IMG/VR virus record: IMGVR_UViG_3300017917_003797
Span: 1 to 61,069 of that record
Reading direction: 5' to 3' (one strand)
Length of the DNA stretch: 61,069 bases
Source of the DNA: a virus
Part shown: in pieces, positions 30,548 to 38,461 of the stretch
How positions within the stretch are numbered: position 1 is the first letter of the stretch
Layout: each line of letters starts with the position of its first letter
The notes under the pieces: generated by a model
Databases searched by the model: none
What the model was told of the DNA's origin: nothing
What the model saw: only the letters and a program-made list of their open reading frames with translations
Translations under genes and position numbers: made by a program

Positions 30548-31848
30548 TAATCATTCATTATTTGAGAATTGGGATCCTCTGAAATTCTCATGTGATTGTA
30601 GTCAACAATAAATTTCTTGTAGGAATTTTTATATCCCTCGTCCCTATTTGCTAATAACTTTAGCTTATATTCGTTATTCGTGTACATCATAGGATCTTGA
30701 ATAATACCAAACATCCCATCTACAGTAGCAACTAATCCTGATGATTCAGATGCTGAATTCATACTTAAATCTGTTGCATCAAATTCGCTTTGTTTTGTTT
30801 GAGTTGCAGTAACAATAGCCCAGTGGTTTCTTTGAGCTGCAGCTCTTAAATCTTCTGCGATTTGCTTGATCTTCATATATGTATTTTCAGAATTTGGATT
30901 TCTCCAGTTCTTCATGATATTAATATAGTCGATAATAACTATTTTAAATTTAATACCCATTATCTGTTCAACTTTAGTCAGCCAATTTTCTACGTCTATA
31001 GCGGATGCCTGAGATGTTGGAAATTCTTTAACTATCAATTCACCAGGAGTTCTTAGATTTTCAAAAGCTAAATTGGTAATTTTCTTTTTTATAAGAGCAT
31101 CATTTTCAGCAGACTCTTTGTATTCAGACATTCTAATACCAAGAAGATTAGATCCTAATCTTTTCATATATTTAGTATCACCCAGCTCTAGCGTAATGAT
31201 AGCAACATTATTAGATGCACGAATAGCTTGAGTTGCTATGTTACCTAGCCATAGTGTTTTACCTACCTTAGGTTGACCTAAGAAAACATATAGGCCTTTT
31301 GCTGAAAATCCACCTCCTAAACAGAAATCAATATAATCATATCCACTAGAAAATGTTAGGTTAGCAGGCTGCTTGTGTGATTCAGGATCTCTGAAGTTAA
31401 GTCCCATATCAAAAGAAAAGTCGACCTTATTCCTGTCGACTACAATTGATTTATAGGTATTAATTACATCTTTGATATTATCGGGAGTTACTTCAGTACT
31501 TCTTATATAATTTATTGAATCAACTGCACTTTTTTCTAATGTTTTCCATTCGATCCAGGATTCTACATTCTGTTGAAGCCATTCATTATCATAATCCTCC
31601 AGATTTATCAACCACATTGAATCTAATAAAGAATCCGTTAGTCTATCATCTATCTTTAAAAGTTTTGCTGATTCTCTTACTTGTACTTTACTAGGTATCT
31701 GTTGATATTTTTTCCAGAAAGATTTTATAACTTTGAATGCTTCCTGATAGTCTGTGTTTTTAAAAAAACTAACATCAGTAGCATCTATATAAGCCGGATT
31801 ATCTATAACCGCTCTAAACCAAATATTTTCTAAGTGTTGATTCTGCAT
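30547..31848 (-). CDS. Replicative DNA helicase, DnaB/gp41-like (433 aa)
   Basis: The RecA-type C-terminal domain has Walker A GQPKVGKT at residues 191-198, a following helix-loop ATQAIRASNNVAIITLE (motif 1a), Walker B KIVIIDYINIM (near 305), and motif H3 AIVTATQTKQSEF near 347. The N-terminal domain is helical, as in gp41/DnaB. It would unwind the fork as a hexamer with a primase not seen in this window. It sits between UvsX and gp47-like genes. Confidence 0.93.
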   Translation of the reverse strand: MQNQHLENIWFRAVIDNPAYIDATDVSFFKNTDYQEAFKVIKSFWKKYQQIPSKVQVRESAKLLKIDDRLTDSLLDSMWLINLEDYDNEWLQQNVESWIEWKTLEKSAVDSINYIRSTEVTPDNIKDVINTYKSIVVDRNKVDFSFDMGLNFRDPESHKQPANLTFSSGYDYIDFCLGGGFSAKGLYVFLGQPKVGKTLWLGNIATQAIRASNNVAIITLELGDTKYMKRLGSNLLGIRMSEYKESAENDALIKKKITNLAFENLRTPGELIVKEFPTSQASAIDVENWLTKVEQIMGIKFKIVIIDYINIMKNWRNPNSENTYMKIKQIAEDLRAAAQRNHWAIVTATQTKQSEFDATDLSMNSASESSGLVATVDGMFGIIQDPMMYTNNEYKLKLLANRDEGYKNSYKKFIVDYNHMRISEDPNSQIMND

Positions 31849-31851
31849 TTT

Positions 31852-32145
31852 CTAATAATGTGGATTGTCCTTTATTTTATACCAATTTTTATTCCCTATA
31901 CTTTTCTCTGTTTTCTCAAATACTCCAGTTTCTATTAATTCTTTTACCATTTTTCCCTGATTAGTTTTCTCCCATCCAGGATTTAAAAATGAATTAAATG
32001 TTTGATCTGAAAATTCACCATCAGGTCTTCCGTCTCTAACTAGGTAGGAATTTAATTCGTAGATTATATCTTCCTTAGTTGGGTATTCAGGAAGATCTTT
32101 CCATATACCTAGGAGATATTTCATTTTAAGCTTACTCTTCTCCAT
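31852..32145 (-). CDS. Hypothetical protein (97 aa), possible winged-helix
   Basis: The sequence shows three helices followed by a short beta hairpin (KNWYKIKDNPHY), which could be a winged-helix fold. It overlaps the end of uvsX by 14 bases and is followed four bases later by the helicase gene. A DNA-binding or helicase-loading role is only a guess from context. Confidence 0.6.
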   Translation of the reverse strand: MEKSKLKMKYLLGIWKDLPEYPTKEDIIYELNSYLVRDGRPDGEFSDQTFNSFLNPGWEKTNQGKMVKELIETGVFEKTEKSIGNKNWYKIKDNPHY

Positions 32146-33304
32146 TCTCTTCTATTTCTTCTTCACTCTCTGGATTAGCCAAGATTGCTAATTCGTTATC
32201 ATCGAAAAGATCTGGTAATAAGAAATGCGGCTTAATTGCTTTCTCATCAATCATATGTAATACCTCATCAGTAAATATTTCAGATGTGAATAACTGTGAA
32301 GAAGTAACAGTTTTTCCTAAGTGCTTAATTGCCCAACGAGTTGAAGAAGCATTAGGAGTAAATTCCATTTCTCCTGTTTTCTTATCTACTTCAAGTTTTC
32401 CTCTCTCGATTCCACAAATGTCCCAAGATACAAAGTCTTGTAATCCGACATACGGATTCATACCATTCATGAATGAAATATGGAATTTAACTGCGTATGG
32501 TCTAGTAAATCTTGCTTTCTTAGGAGTAGATGTAACAACAATACCAGTTCTTGTATTATCGCTTCCTTCTTTTAACTGTGCTTTAGAAAGCATAATTACA
32601 TTACTCATAGAGAAAATAGGTCCATCACCACCTGCAGCTTCTTTTGTTGGCATAAATCCTCCGATGTTTCCTGTAGTAGTGTGATTGGTACAGATTAAAG
32701 GTATTTTAACTGCGGTAAGGTCTAGTGTAATAACACGGAATAATGATCTCATTTCTTTAGATCTAATACCCATATCCATTGCGCTTTTACCTTTTAAAGC
32801 ATCACCTGCTTCTTTATCGGTTGATAGCATACCCAAAGAATCTAAAACCAGAGCAATTTTTGGTTCTGCCCCGTCTTTTCTATATTGTTTAACCTTGTCG
32901 ACTAGATTAGCTACAAAAACTTTGAAATCTGAAATAGTCTTAATCGGCTGATATCTGACCTTGTTTGTGTCGATACCGAATTTTTTTGCACCTGATTTAT
33001 CAATAGCACCTTCTGTATCGCAATAGATTACATTATAATCTTTTTTCTGTGCCTCTCTTACGATATTCATACATAAGAAAGATTTACCTGTTTGTGGATC
33101 TCCTGCAATACCCATCGATCTATTGTTTGCAATACCCCCGAATAAAGTACCAGATAATTGGGCATTTAATAGGTAATTACCAGTAGGAATCCAATCTCCG
33201 ACTTCGGAGAAATCGTTATTTTCTAGAATTGAGCCCATTTCAAATCCTTCTATCTTAGATAGTGATTTGTCTAGTTCTGCGAATGAAAATTCTTTCTTTG
33301 CCAT
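32132..33304 (-). CDS. uvsX: RecA-like recombinase, UvsX family (390 aa)
   Basis: The Walker A motif GDPQTGKS is at residues 68-75. The second strand carries YCDTEGAIDKSGAKKFG. Walker B is KIALVLDSLGMLS near residue 150. The L2-region block NIGGFMPTKEAAGGDGP near 215 resembles UvsX rather than host RecA. The length equals T4 UvsX (about 390). It forms filaments on ssDNA and drives strand exchange for recombination-dependent replication. The C-terminus is acidic, as in other UvsX proteins. Confidence 0.93.
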   Translation of the reverse strand: MAKKEFSFAELDKSLSKIEGFEMGSILENNDFSEVGDWIPTGNYLLNAQLSGTLFGGIANNRSMGIAGDPQTGKSFLCMNIVREAQKKDYNVIYCDTEGAIDKSGAKKFGIDTNKVRYQPIKTISDFKVFVANLVDKVKQYRKDGAEPKIALVLDSLGMLSTDKEAGDALKGKSAMDMGIRSKEMRSLFRVITLDLTAVKIPLICTNHTTTGNIGGFMPTKEAAGGDGPIFSMSNVIMLSKAQLKEGSDNTRTGIVVTSTPKKARFTRPYAVKFHISFMNGMNPYVGLQDFVSWDICGIERGKLEVDKKTGEMEFTPNASSTRWAIKHLGKTVTSSQLFTSEIFTDEVLHMIDEKAIKPHFLLPDLFDDNELAILANPESEEEIEENGEE

Positions 33305-33314
33305 ATTAATTAAA

Positions 33315-33620
33315 TTATTTATTTATTTTACACACTGATCTTCTAATGATTTCAGAATCTCCTAAATTTTCGTTTTCAAATCTTCCATCCATCTCTCTAA
33401 GGATATAAAGATCTTTACCGATTTCTTTTGCTATATTTTCTAATTTGTCTCTTTCTTTTGTTACGTCGATATCTCCATACCAAATTTTCCCCTCTCCCAA
33501 AACAAAAATGTTTGAATTAAAATAAACTTCGTTATCTGGAAATTTATCCATATAACCTGATTTAGAATGAGAAATCATTCTACCTAAATTAAGACCCTCA
33601 AAATCAAAAAAAATACTCAT
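33315..33620 (-). CDS. Hypothetical protein (101 aa)
   Basis: A small mixed alpha/beta protein with an N-terminal beta pair (FFDFEGLNLGRMIS) and a charged helix DVTKERDKLENIAKEIGK. No family is recognised. The gap to uvsX is 10 bases, so it may be the first gene of the replication operon. Confidence 0.6.
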   Translation of the reverse strand: MSIFFDFEGLNLGRMISHSKSGYMDKFPDNEVYFNSNIFVLGEGKIWYGDIDVTKERDKLENIAKEIGKDLYILREMDGRFENENLGDSEIIRRSVCKINK

Positions 33621-33693
33621 GATACCAATTTTTAATTACATATAGATATTATACTATGATTTTTGATTTTGATTCAAAAAACACGAAAATATA

Positions 33694-33951
33694 TTATTTT
33701 ATGCTGTTTTTTAAACGGAGAAGTTTCGAGCAAAGCTCAAAATTTTGATTTATCTCGTTCCATTTTATTAGATAATCCAGTGTTTGTTTAGTGCTATCTG
33801 GATTTTGTTTTAAAGACTCCTCTAGAAGATAAGGAGAAGAAAGCCATAATTTACTTTTCTTTTCTGGATCTATAGAGTACTCAGGTTCCTCTATATGCAA
33901 AAAAAATCTGCCATCAGCAGATTTTTTGATATATCTTTTTCCCTTTCCCAT
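33694..33951 (-). CDS. Small helical protein (85 aa), related to the next gene
   Basis: The C-terminal half (LIKWNEINQNFELCSKLLRL) resembles the end of the 33988-34254 product (LISHFESTEEYEKCAVILKI) and, more weakly, of 55924-56235. These look like one family of tetratricopeptide-like helical hairpins. A strong promoter-like sequence lies immediately upstream. Function unknown. Confidence 0.6.
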   Translation of the reverse strand: MGKGKRYIKKSADGRFFLHIEEPEYSIDPEKKSKLWLSSPYLLEESLKQNPDSTKQTLDYLIKWNEINQNFELCSKLLRLKNSIK

Positions 33952-33955
33952 ATTA

Positions 33956-33984
33956 TATTATATGGGAAATTTAGATAAAGTTTC
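33956..33984 (-). promoter_or_regulatory. Promoter-like sequence before 33694-33951
   Basis: The minus strand reads GAAACTTTATCTAAATTT then CCCATATAATA. The first 18 bases are identical to the sequence in front of the noncoding RNA operon at 52119-52149, and it resembles 46163-46199. The start codon follows within a few bases of the TATAAT-like box. Confidence 0.55.
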
Positions 33985-33987
33985 TTT

Positions 33988-34254
33988 TTATTTTACCTTC
34001 TGTGATATTTTTAAAATCACAGCACATTTCTCATATTCTTCAGTAGATTCGAAGTGAGAAATCAATCGTTCAAAAAGATCGGTTTCTAAGAATTTATACA
34101 AAGGACTTTCTTTCTCAAATGCTTTTTCTCCCTCTCTTTCAATATAAGAATATAACTTTCTAGATTGTTGATCGTACATTTTATCAATTTCTTCTTCGAA
34201 ATTTAAGTGTTTGCTTATTTCTTCTGGTTCCATATTGTTTTTTTTATATACCAA
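33988..34254 (-). CDS. Small helical protein (88 aa)
   Basis: Charged helical protein ending in LFERLISHFESTEEYEKCAV, similar to the 33694-33951 product. The start lies after TATATAAA, itself preceded by ACATTTG, the phage promoter-like pattern (about 34255-34290). Function unknown. Confidence 0.6.
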   Translation of the reverse strand: MVYKKNNMEPEEISKHLNFEEEIDKMYDQQSRKLYSYIEREGEKAFEKESPLYKFLETDLFERLISHFESTEEYEKCAVILKISQKVK

Positions 34255-34291
34255 ATGTAGAGCAAATGGTGGTTTTAAAAAAATGATTCGG

Positions 34292-34636
34292 TTAATATTT
34301 TTGATAATTTGTAAATATTTCTTCCCCCATTTCTATATCCCTTATTGCAAAAAAAATTATTTTGTTTTTTAAAGTATCTGTTTGCCAATCTGCATTGTTT
34401 TCATGATCAGAATGATTAAATATACTTCCATATCCTAAGCATATAGCTAATCCTTCACCACCCTTAGGCCAACTAAAAAAATGTTCATTCAATATTTCAG
34501 GATATTCACCCCGAGGGACTTTTATATAATGACATTCTTCTAATATTTCGCCGCTCTTTATTCTTTCAGAAGCAAAAACCCCTCTCCCATGAACTGGAGA
34601 ATCATCTACATAAATTTTATTAGATCTGTAAAGCAT
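34292..34636 (-). CDS. SET-domain protein, putative lysine methyltransferase (114 aa)
   Basis: The whole protein is a minimal SET domain. GRGVFASERIKSGEILEE (about residues 17-34) is the N-terminal SET core with the SAM-contacting loop. FNHSDHENN (about 73-81) is the RFxNHSxxxN motif that forms the pseudoknot. AIRDIEMGEEIFTNY at the C-terminus is the GEE-x-x-x-x-Y motif with the catalytic Tyr. There is no pre-SET or cysteine-rich post-SET. Such single-domain SET proteins methylate lysines of proteins in bacteria and large viruses. A host or phage protein substrate is inferred. Its size is near the minimum for the fold. Confidence 0.85.
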   Translation of the reverse strand: MLYRSNKIYVDDSPVHGRGVFASERIKSGEILEECHYIKVPRGEYPEILNEHFFSWPKGGEGLAICLGYGSIFNHSDHENNADWQTDTLKNKIIFFAIRDIEMGEEIFTNYQKY

Positions 34637-34697
34637 AATACTTATACAATGTACGAATTAAAAATTTCATAGGATGATATATAGAATAAAAAAAAAT

Positions 34698-35498
34698 ATG
34701 AATAACATTCTCTCTATAGAAAATTATTTATTCGAAAGTGCTCCTATTAACTTTTTTTCGGAGGATCAAATTAAAGAATCTTTAAATTATTTGGAAAGTG
34801 AAGATCCTGCTATAATGGAAGCATGGTATAATACTGTTTTAGACTTTGCTGCTCTTATACCAGGGGTTGGATCAGTAGCGGAGGGAATAAATTTAGTTTC
34901 TTATGCTAAGCAAGGAGAATACTTATTAGCTGGTTTATGTGCTATTGGTTTAATACCAATTTTTGGACAATATATAGGTGCTGGTGGATCTCTCCTAGTT
35001 AAAGCATTAGGGAAAGGTAAAGCTTTAGGATCTACTATACTTAAACCACTAATTAATTTAGTAGCTAAATTTTTTCCTAAGATAACAGCTTTCTTAAAAA
35101 GCTCTAAGTTTATGACTAAATTTTCTGGAATAGGACCTTTTGTAGGTAAAATCATAGGATCTCTTAAAAACTTCGTAATGGGTGGAGGCTCAAAATTAGT
35201 AAAAATGGCATCTGATCCAGCAAAAATAAAATCTTTAAGAGGGATAACACAAGAGGCAAAATTTGCTAAAAAGTCATATGATTGGATGTTTGGAGCTAAA
35301 GATACTCCAAAAATATCAACTACCCCTACAACAGCTGGTTATTCAGGATCAGCAAACATTTCTCCTGAATATCAAATACCGGTTCCTAAAGATGCTTATA
35401 TGGCTTATCAAGGAACTCCACTAAAAAACATAAGACCCTATACAGATAACGAAATATCGCAAGCTGAAATGGCTCAAGATTGGGAAAGATATCTATAA
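34698..35498 (+). CDS. Pre-toxin-like hydrophobic protein with capsid-targeting-like leader (266 aa)
   Basis: I choose ATG 34698, after an A-run, because it gives the leader MNNILSIENYLFES seen in form on other proteins here. Residues of about 45-110 hold DFAALIPGVGSVAEGIN and GLCAIGLIPIFGQYIGAGG, the paired hydrophobic helices with IPGVG/IP-x-x-G typical of the pre-toxin segment of polymorphic toxins. Residues 110-200 are basic and amphipathic (ALGKGKALG, FFPKITAFLKSSKF). The C-terminus is Pro/Tyr-rich. It is a plus-strand gene among minus genes, with its own terminator. I infer an ejected membrane-active or toxin-like protein. There is no recognisable nuclease or peptidase domain. Confidence 0.65.
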   Translation: MNNILSIENYLFESAPINFFSEDQIKESLNYLESEDPAIMEAWYNTVLDFAALIPGVGSVAEGINLVSYAKQGEYLLAGLCAIGLIPIFGQYIGAGGSLLVKALGKGKALGSTILKPLINLVAKFFPKITAFLKSSKFMTKFSGIGPFVGKIIGSLKNFVMGGGSKLVKMASDPAKIKSLRGITQEAKFAKKSYDWMFGAKDTPKISTTPTTAGYSGSANISPEYQIPVPKDAYMAYQGTPLKNIRPYTDNEISQAEMAQDWERYL

Positions 35499-35506
35499 AA
35501 ACTACA

Positions 35507-35532
35507 AACCCAGGATCTCTCCTGGGTTTTTT
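35507..35532 (+). terminator. Terminator after the pre-toxin-like gene
   Basis: AACCCAGGA and TCCTGGGTT form a 9-bp stem with a 4-nt loop, followed by TTTT on the plus strand. It also separates the convergent 35545-36375 gene. Confidence 0.85.
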
Positions 35533-35544
35533 GTGTAGCATGGT

Positions 35545-36375
35545 TTAGATCTTAGTACCACAGCTTGGGCAGAATTTCCAAGATTGCTTTTTCATTCTTG
35601 TTCCACAATTTGTACAATAGTTTCTTATTGAAGATGATTCAATAGGTTTTTGCGATTCTGGTAATAATTTAATAGAGATATTAGAACGTGCAATAGATCG
35701 GAAAGAACCATTTACTGTTTCAAATATCTGATTACTAGAATCTCCTTTTTCTACCCTTCCCGTTTCGATATTATCTAATGAAGATTTAACAGATGAATTT
35801 ACAGAATTGGAAGTGGTGAAAATATTGTTTACTGTGCTACCGCCAAAACTGTCACTATTACCTGAATAATAAAAACTGTCATTAGTACCTGAACAATAAG
35901 TTCCTACAATCCCAGATGGGCCATTATTTCCTGTAATTCCGTAAGTGGAGTAGCTACGGTATGGTCCAGTTCCAGTATTTATAGTAATGGACCCCGGATA
36001 GAAATCATAGGATGAAGTAGTGACTTCATCGTAGAAAAAAACTTCTACTAATCCATTATTCCTAATAGCGTTCATAACTACATTAGAATTTTCAACCTCA
36101 TAGGTTTCAAAAACAAATTTATTATTTGAATCTATAAACCTCTCAAGATATACTCTTTCCCCTGGTTTTAAAACAATACCAGAATCGGAAATACTGTTAC
36201 CATTGATTTGGATTTTTGCAAGTACCCTTGCTGTTGTTGGATTGAATAATTCAATCTCGAAATTCTCTCCGTCTTTTAGATAAACGGAATCGCCATAAAT
36301 TTTGGCTCTGTTTCTGTTTCTTGTGATGTTTGCGGTACATCCGCCCACATTCACGCTTGGCGTTGAATAATACAT
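35545..36375 (-). CDS. Putative virion protein with C-terminal zinc ribbon (276 aa)
   Basis: Residues 1-120 are a beta-sandwich-like domain (FEIELFNPTTARVLAKI). Residues 125-190 are Gly/Ser/Tyr/Asn-rich and look flexible. The last 25 residues carry CTNCGTRMKKQSWKFCPSCG, a double CxxCG zinc ribbon of the zinc-ribbon/rubredoxin type. The domain order is unusual: zinc ribbon at the end of a structural-looking protein. Function unknown. About 110 bases upstream without genes contain only an ACTAGA/TCTAGT hairpin. Confidence 0.65.
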   Translation of the reverse strand: MYYSTPSVNVGGCTANITRNRNRAKIYGDSVYLKDGENFEIELFNPTTARVLAKIQINGNSISDSGIVLKPGERVYLERFIDSNNKFVFETYEVENSNVVMNAIRNNGLVEVFFYDEVTTSSYDFYPGSITINTGTGPYRSYSTYGITGNNGPSGIVGTYCSGTNDSFYYSGNSDSFGGSTVNNIFTTSNSVNSSVKSSLDNIETGRVEKGDSSNQIFETVNGSFRSIARSNISIKLLPESQKPIESSSIRNYCTNCGTRMKKQSWKFCPSCGTKI

Positions 36376-36484
36376 AAAGATTATTTTATTTGGCCCCTTC
36401 CTTTGCTTCCATTTCTGAAAACTCTACGGTTTGTTGACCGGGAAGTGACTAGAAACCTCTAGTTCTATTATTATATAACTTTAT

Positions 36485-36766
36485 TTAATAAAAGTTCCCG
36501 AATTTTGCTACTGGAATATATTCTTTTACTAGATCTGCGTGTATGACTTGTGGTATTCTTTTATATTCTTTATACCATTTATTGCAGACATAAATATCTT
36601 TTCCGTCTGGAGCATCTATTATTTCTACTATATCATACTCTCCCTCTTCGAAAGGACCAATAGGATGAGTAATAACCTTTCCTATTATTGGCATTTTTGT
36701 AACGTCCTCGCCGCTGTATTCTAGATTTTCTTTTATTGAAAATTCTTTTATTCTTTTTAGTCTCAT
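36485..36766 (-). CDS. Hypothetical protein with leader-like N-terminus (93 aa)
   Basis: The N-terminus MRLKRIKEFSIKEN resembles the capsid-targeting-like leader of neighbours. The rest is beta-rich (GKVITHPIGPFEEGEYDIVEI), probably a small barrel. Its start overlaps the end of the transglycosylase gene by four bases, so both may be packaged proteins. Confidence 0.6.
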   Translation of the reverse strand: MRLKRIKEFSIKENLEYSGEDVTKMPIIGKVITHPIGPFEEGEYDIVEIIDAPDGKDIYVCNKWYKEYKRIPQVIHADLVKEYIPVAKFGNFY

Positions 36767-37605
36767 TTTACTGCATTTATTCCTAGTGGGACAGTGTTAG
36801 CATTAACCTGTTTATTTTTTTCAGTATTTGCTAGGTCCTGTTGTTGTATCTCTTGATTTAAAGTAGGATCTTCTATTGAATCGAGTACACCTCTATAATA
36901 TTCTAATGGCTTTTTTTCCCTATATGATTGTGGATCAGCAAAAGCACCAGTAAAGTTTCCTAAAATATAATTGTTATTATCATCTTGCTCAACATCACTA
37001 TTAAATACCTGATCTACGTATTCATAGTAATCTTTTTTAGATTTGCCTCCTCCTGATGGAAATTTTTTAAAAGTTTCTACGTTCTTATCTACAACATAAG
37101 AAGGAAATTCCCATTTCCAATCTTTTCTGATAGTTTCTGGATAAAAAGTTATAGAAGCAAAATCCCCTGGAGATATCTCACCTTTAAGATTCATTTCACT
37201 AAGCCATGTTTTATAAAAAGATCTAACTAGATCTAACTGATCGACATTACTCATCTCCAATACATCGTTTGGACTGTAATTTTTACCAGTGTCTGGATTT
37301 ATAAAATTTTTTAAAACTGAGGGAAGGAAGGATAATAACCCAACTTGACCTGACATTTCGTCTTTGTATTTTGGATCAAATCTACTCTCGTGAAATATAG
37401 TGTGTAATAACCATTGGGGTTTTATCCCAAGCTCTTCGGATATTTTAATTAATTTTTTTAAGAAATTATTACGATTTTCCTCTATGTAGCTCATATAAGG
37501 TAATTCAGTAACAGTTTCCATCTTATATGAGGCGGGTTCCATTTTTTCCACCTTCATATTTTCGAATAAGGAGAAGCTCTTGAAGTCTTTTAGATGTCTC
37601 AACAT
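36763..37605 (-). CDS. Lytic transglycosylase-like (SLT) virion protein with leader (280 aa)
   Basis: Residues 1-16 (MLRHLKDFKSFSLFEN) form a capsid-targeting-like leader. Residues of about 45-170 fit a soluble lytic transglycosylase fold: GIKPQWLLHTIFHESRFDP with the catalytic Glu in HES-R-F-D-P, then GQVGLLSFLPSVL in place of the G-x-x-Q/GLMQ block, then FASITFYPETI. The remaining C-terminal 80 residues are low-complexity and polar. It would open peptidoglycan locally during genome entry. The leader suggests it rides in the capsid rather than in the baseplate. Confidence 0.75.
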   Translation of the reverse strand: MLRHLKDFKSFSLFENMKVEKMEPASYKMETVTELPYMSYIEENRNNFLKKLIKISEELGIKPQWLLHTIFHESRFDPKYKDEMSGQVGLLSFLPSVLKNFINPDTGKNYSPNDVLEMSNVDQLDLVRSFYKTWLSEMNLKGEISPGDFASITFYPETIRKDWKWEFPSYVVDKNVETFKKFPSGGGKSKKDYYEYVDQVFNSDVEQDDNNNYILGNFTGAFADPQSYREKKPLEYYRGVLDSIEDPTLNQEIQQQDLANTEKNKQVNANTVPLGINAVK

Positions 37606-37617
37606 CTAATATATATC

Positions 37618-38418
37618 CTAAAGCAAATTCTTAAGCATTGGTTTTTCTGAAGCCCAAGCATGTAAGGATGTTATGTGCATTGTTAGCATACCTGGTTTAA
37701 CATTTTCCCAGTTTTCTGGATCTTTTTTCTTACACTGTTCAATAAGCCAAAATACCTTTCTAGCACAAAGATAAATGTCATCTCTAAAGTGTCTGAAAAA
37801 ATCGCAGGATCTTATATAATAAACAACGTGTACCCAATCGCCTCTTCTTATAAAGTGGTATCCTATAGTACAAGGAACTCTTTCTCCGTGGACTGATCCA
37901 GTATCTTCTGGATACCATATCGGTAAAAATGCTTGTCTGGTGAAAGGTTCCCTAACCATAAGATTAATAACATCTGCAAAATCCCCATAGTGGTATCTGA
38001 TGCCTTTTAACGTGCATCCCGTATAATGTGTTGCTGATTCAGCCTCACCATATTTGCCCCAAATTCTTTCAGGATATGTATGTGAGAATTTTTCATTTCC
38101 ACCGAATTCTGCATTATTTTTTTGTGCATATGGCCATCGAACATGAGAAGGCGGAGGATTAAGGGGATATCCGCCAACTCTTTCTTCGAAGTGTTCATCT
38201 GCCCATTCAAAATTGGGTTTAATTTGTTCTCCGATAGCTTTAATATCGGGATCCATTTGACAAGAGAATGAAAGATTTAATGTTTCAATCATAGCATATC
38301 TAGGATCATGTTTAATCTCCTTTCCTTGCCATTTTTCAGTATGAACAATATAGGAGTAATCATACATCTGTTGAGCAGTCCATTTGATCACATCATTAAA
38401 CCTTCCAAATTTTTTCAT
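37618..38418 (-). CDS. Thymidylate-synthase-fold enzyme, candidate dCMP hydroxymethylase (266 aa)
   Basis: The C-terminal half keeps thymidylate-synthase landmarks: VPCTIGYHF with the nucleophile Cys183, then YIRSCDFF with Arg203, Ser204 and Asp206 (RSxD), then MLTMHITSLHAW with His253 in the GDxHxY position. The FN pair that reads dUMP in thymidylate synthase is replaced by RD (about 212-213). An Asp at this place is the hallmark of dCMP hydroxymethylases such as T4 gp42. The Gly-Asp of GDxH is also lost. A separate canonical thymidylate synthase is present at 60531-61069, so this copy probably makes a modified pyrimidine nucleotide. Confidence 0.65.
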   Translation of the reverse strand: MKKFGRFNDVIKWTAQQMYDYSYIVHTEKWQGKEIKHDPRYAMIETLNLSFSCQMDPDIKAIGEQIKPNFEWADEHFEERVGGYPLNPPPSHVRWPYAQKNNAEFGGNEKFSHTYPERIWGKYGEAESATHYTGCTLKGIRYHYGDFADVINLMVREPFTRQAFLPIWYPEDTGSVHGERVPCTIGYHFIRRGDWVHVVYYIRSCDFFRHFRDDIYLCARKVFWLIEQCKKKDPENWENVKPGMLTMHITSLHAWASEKPMLKNLL

Positions 38419-38461
38419 CTAGATCTTTTCTTTATTATATGGTACTTTTTTTAAAGGTTTC

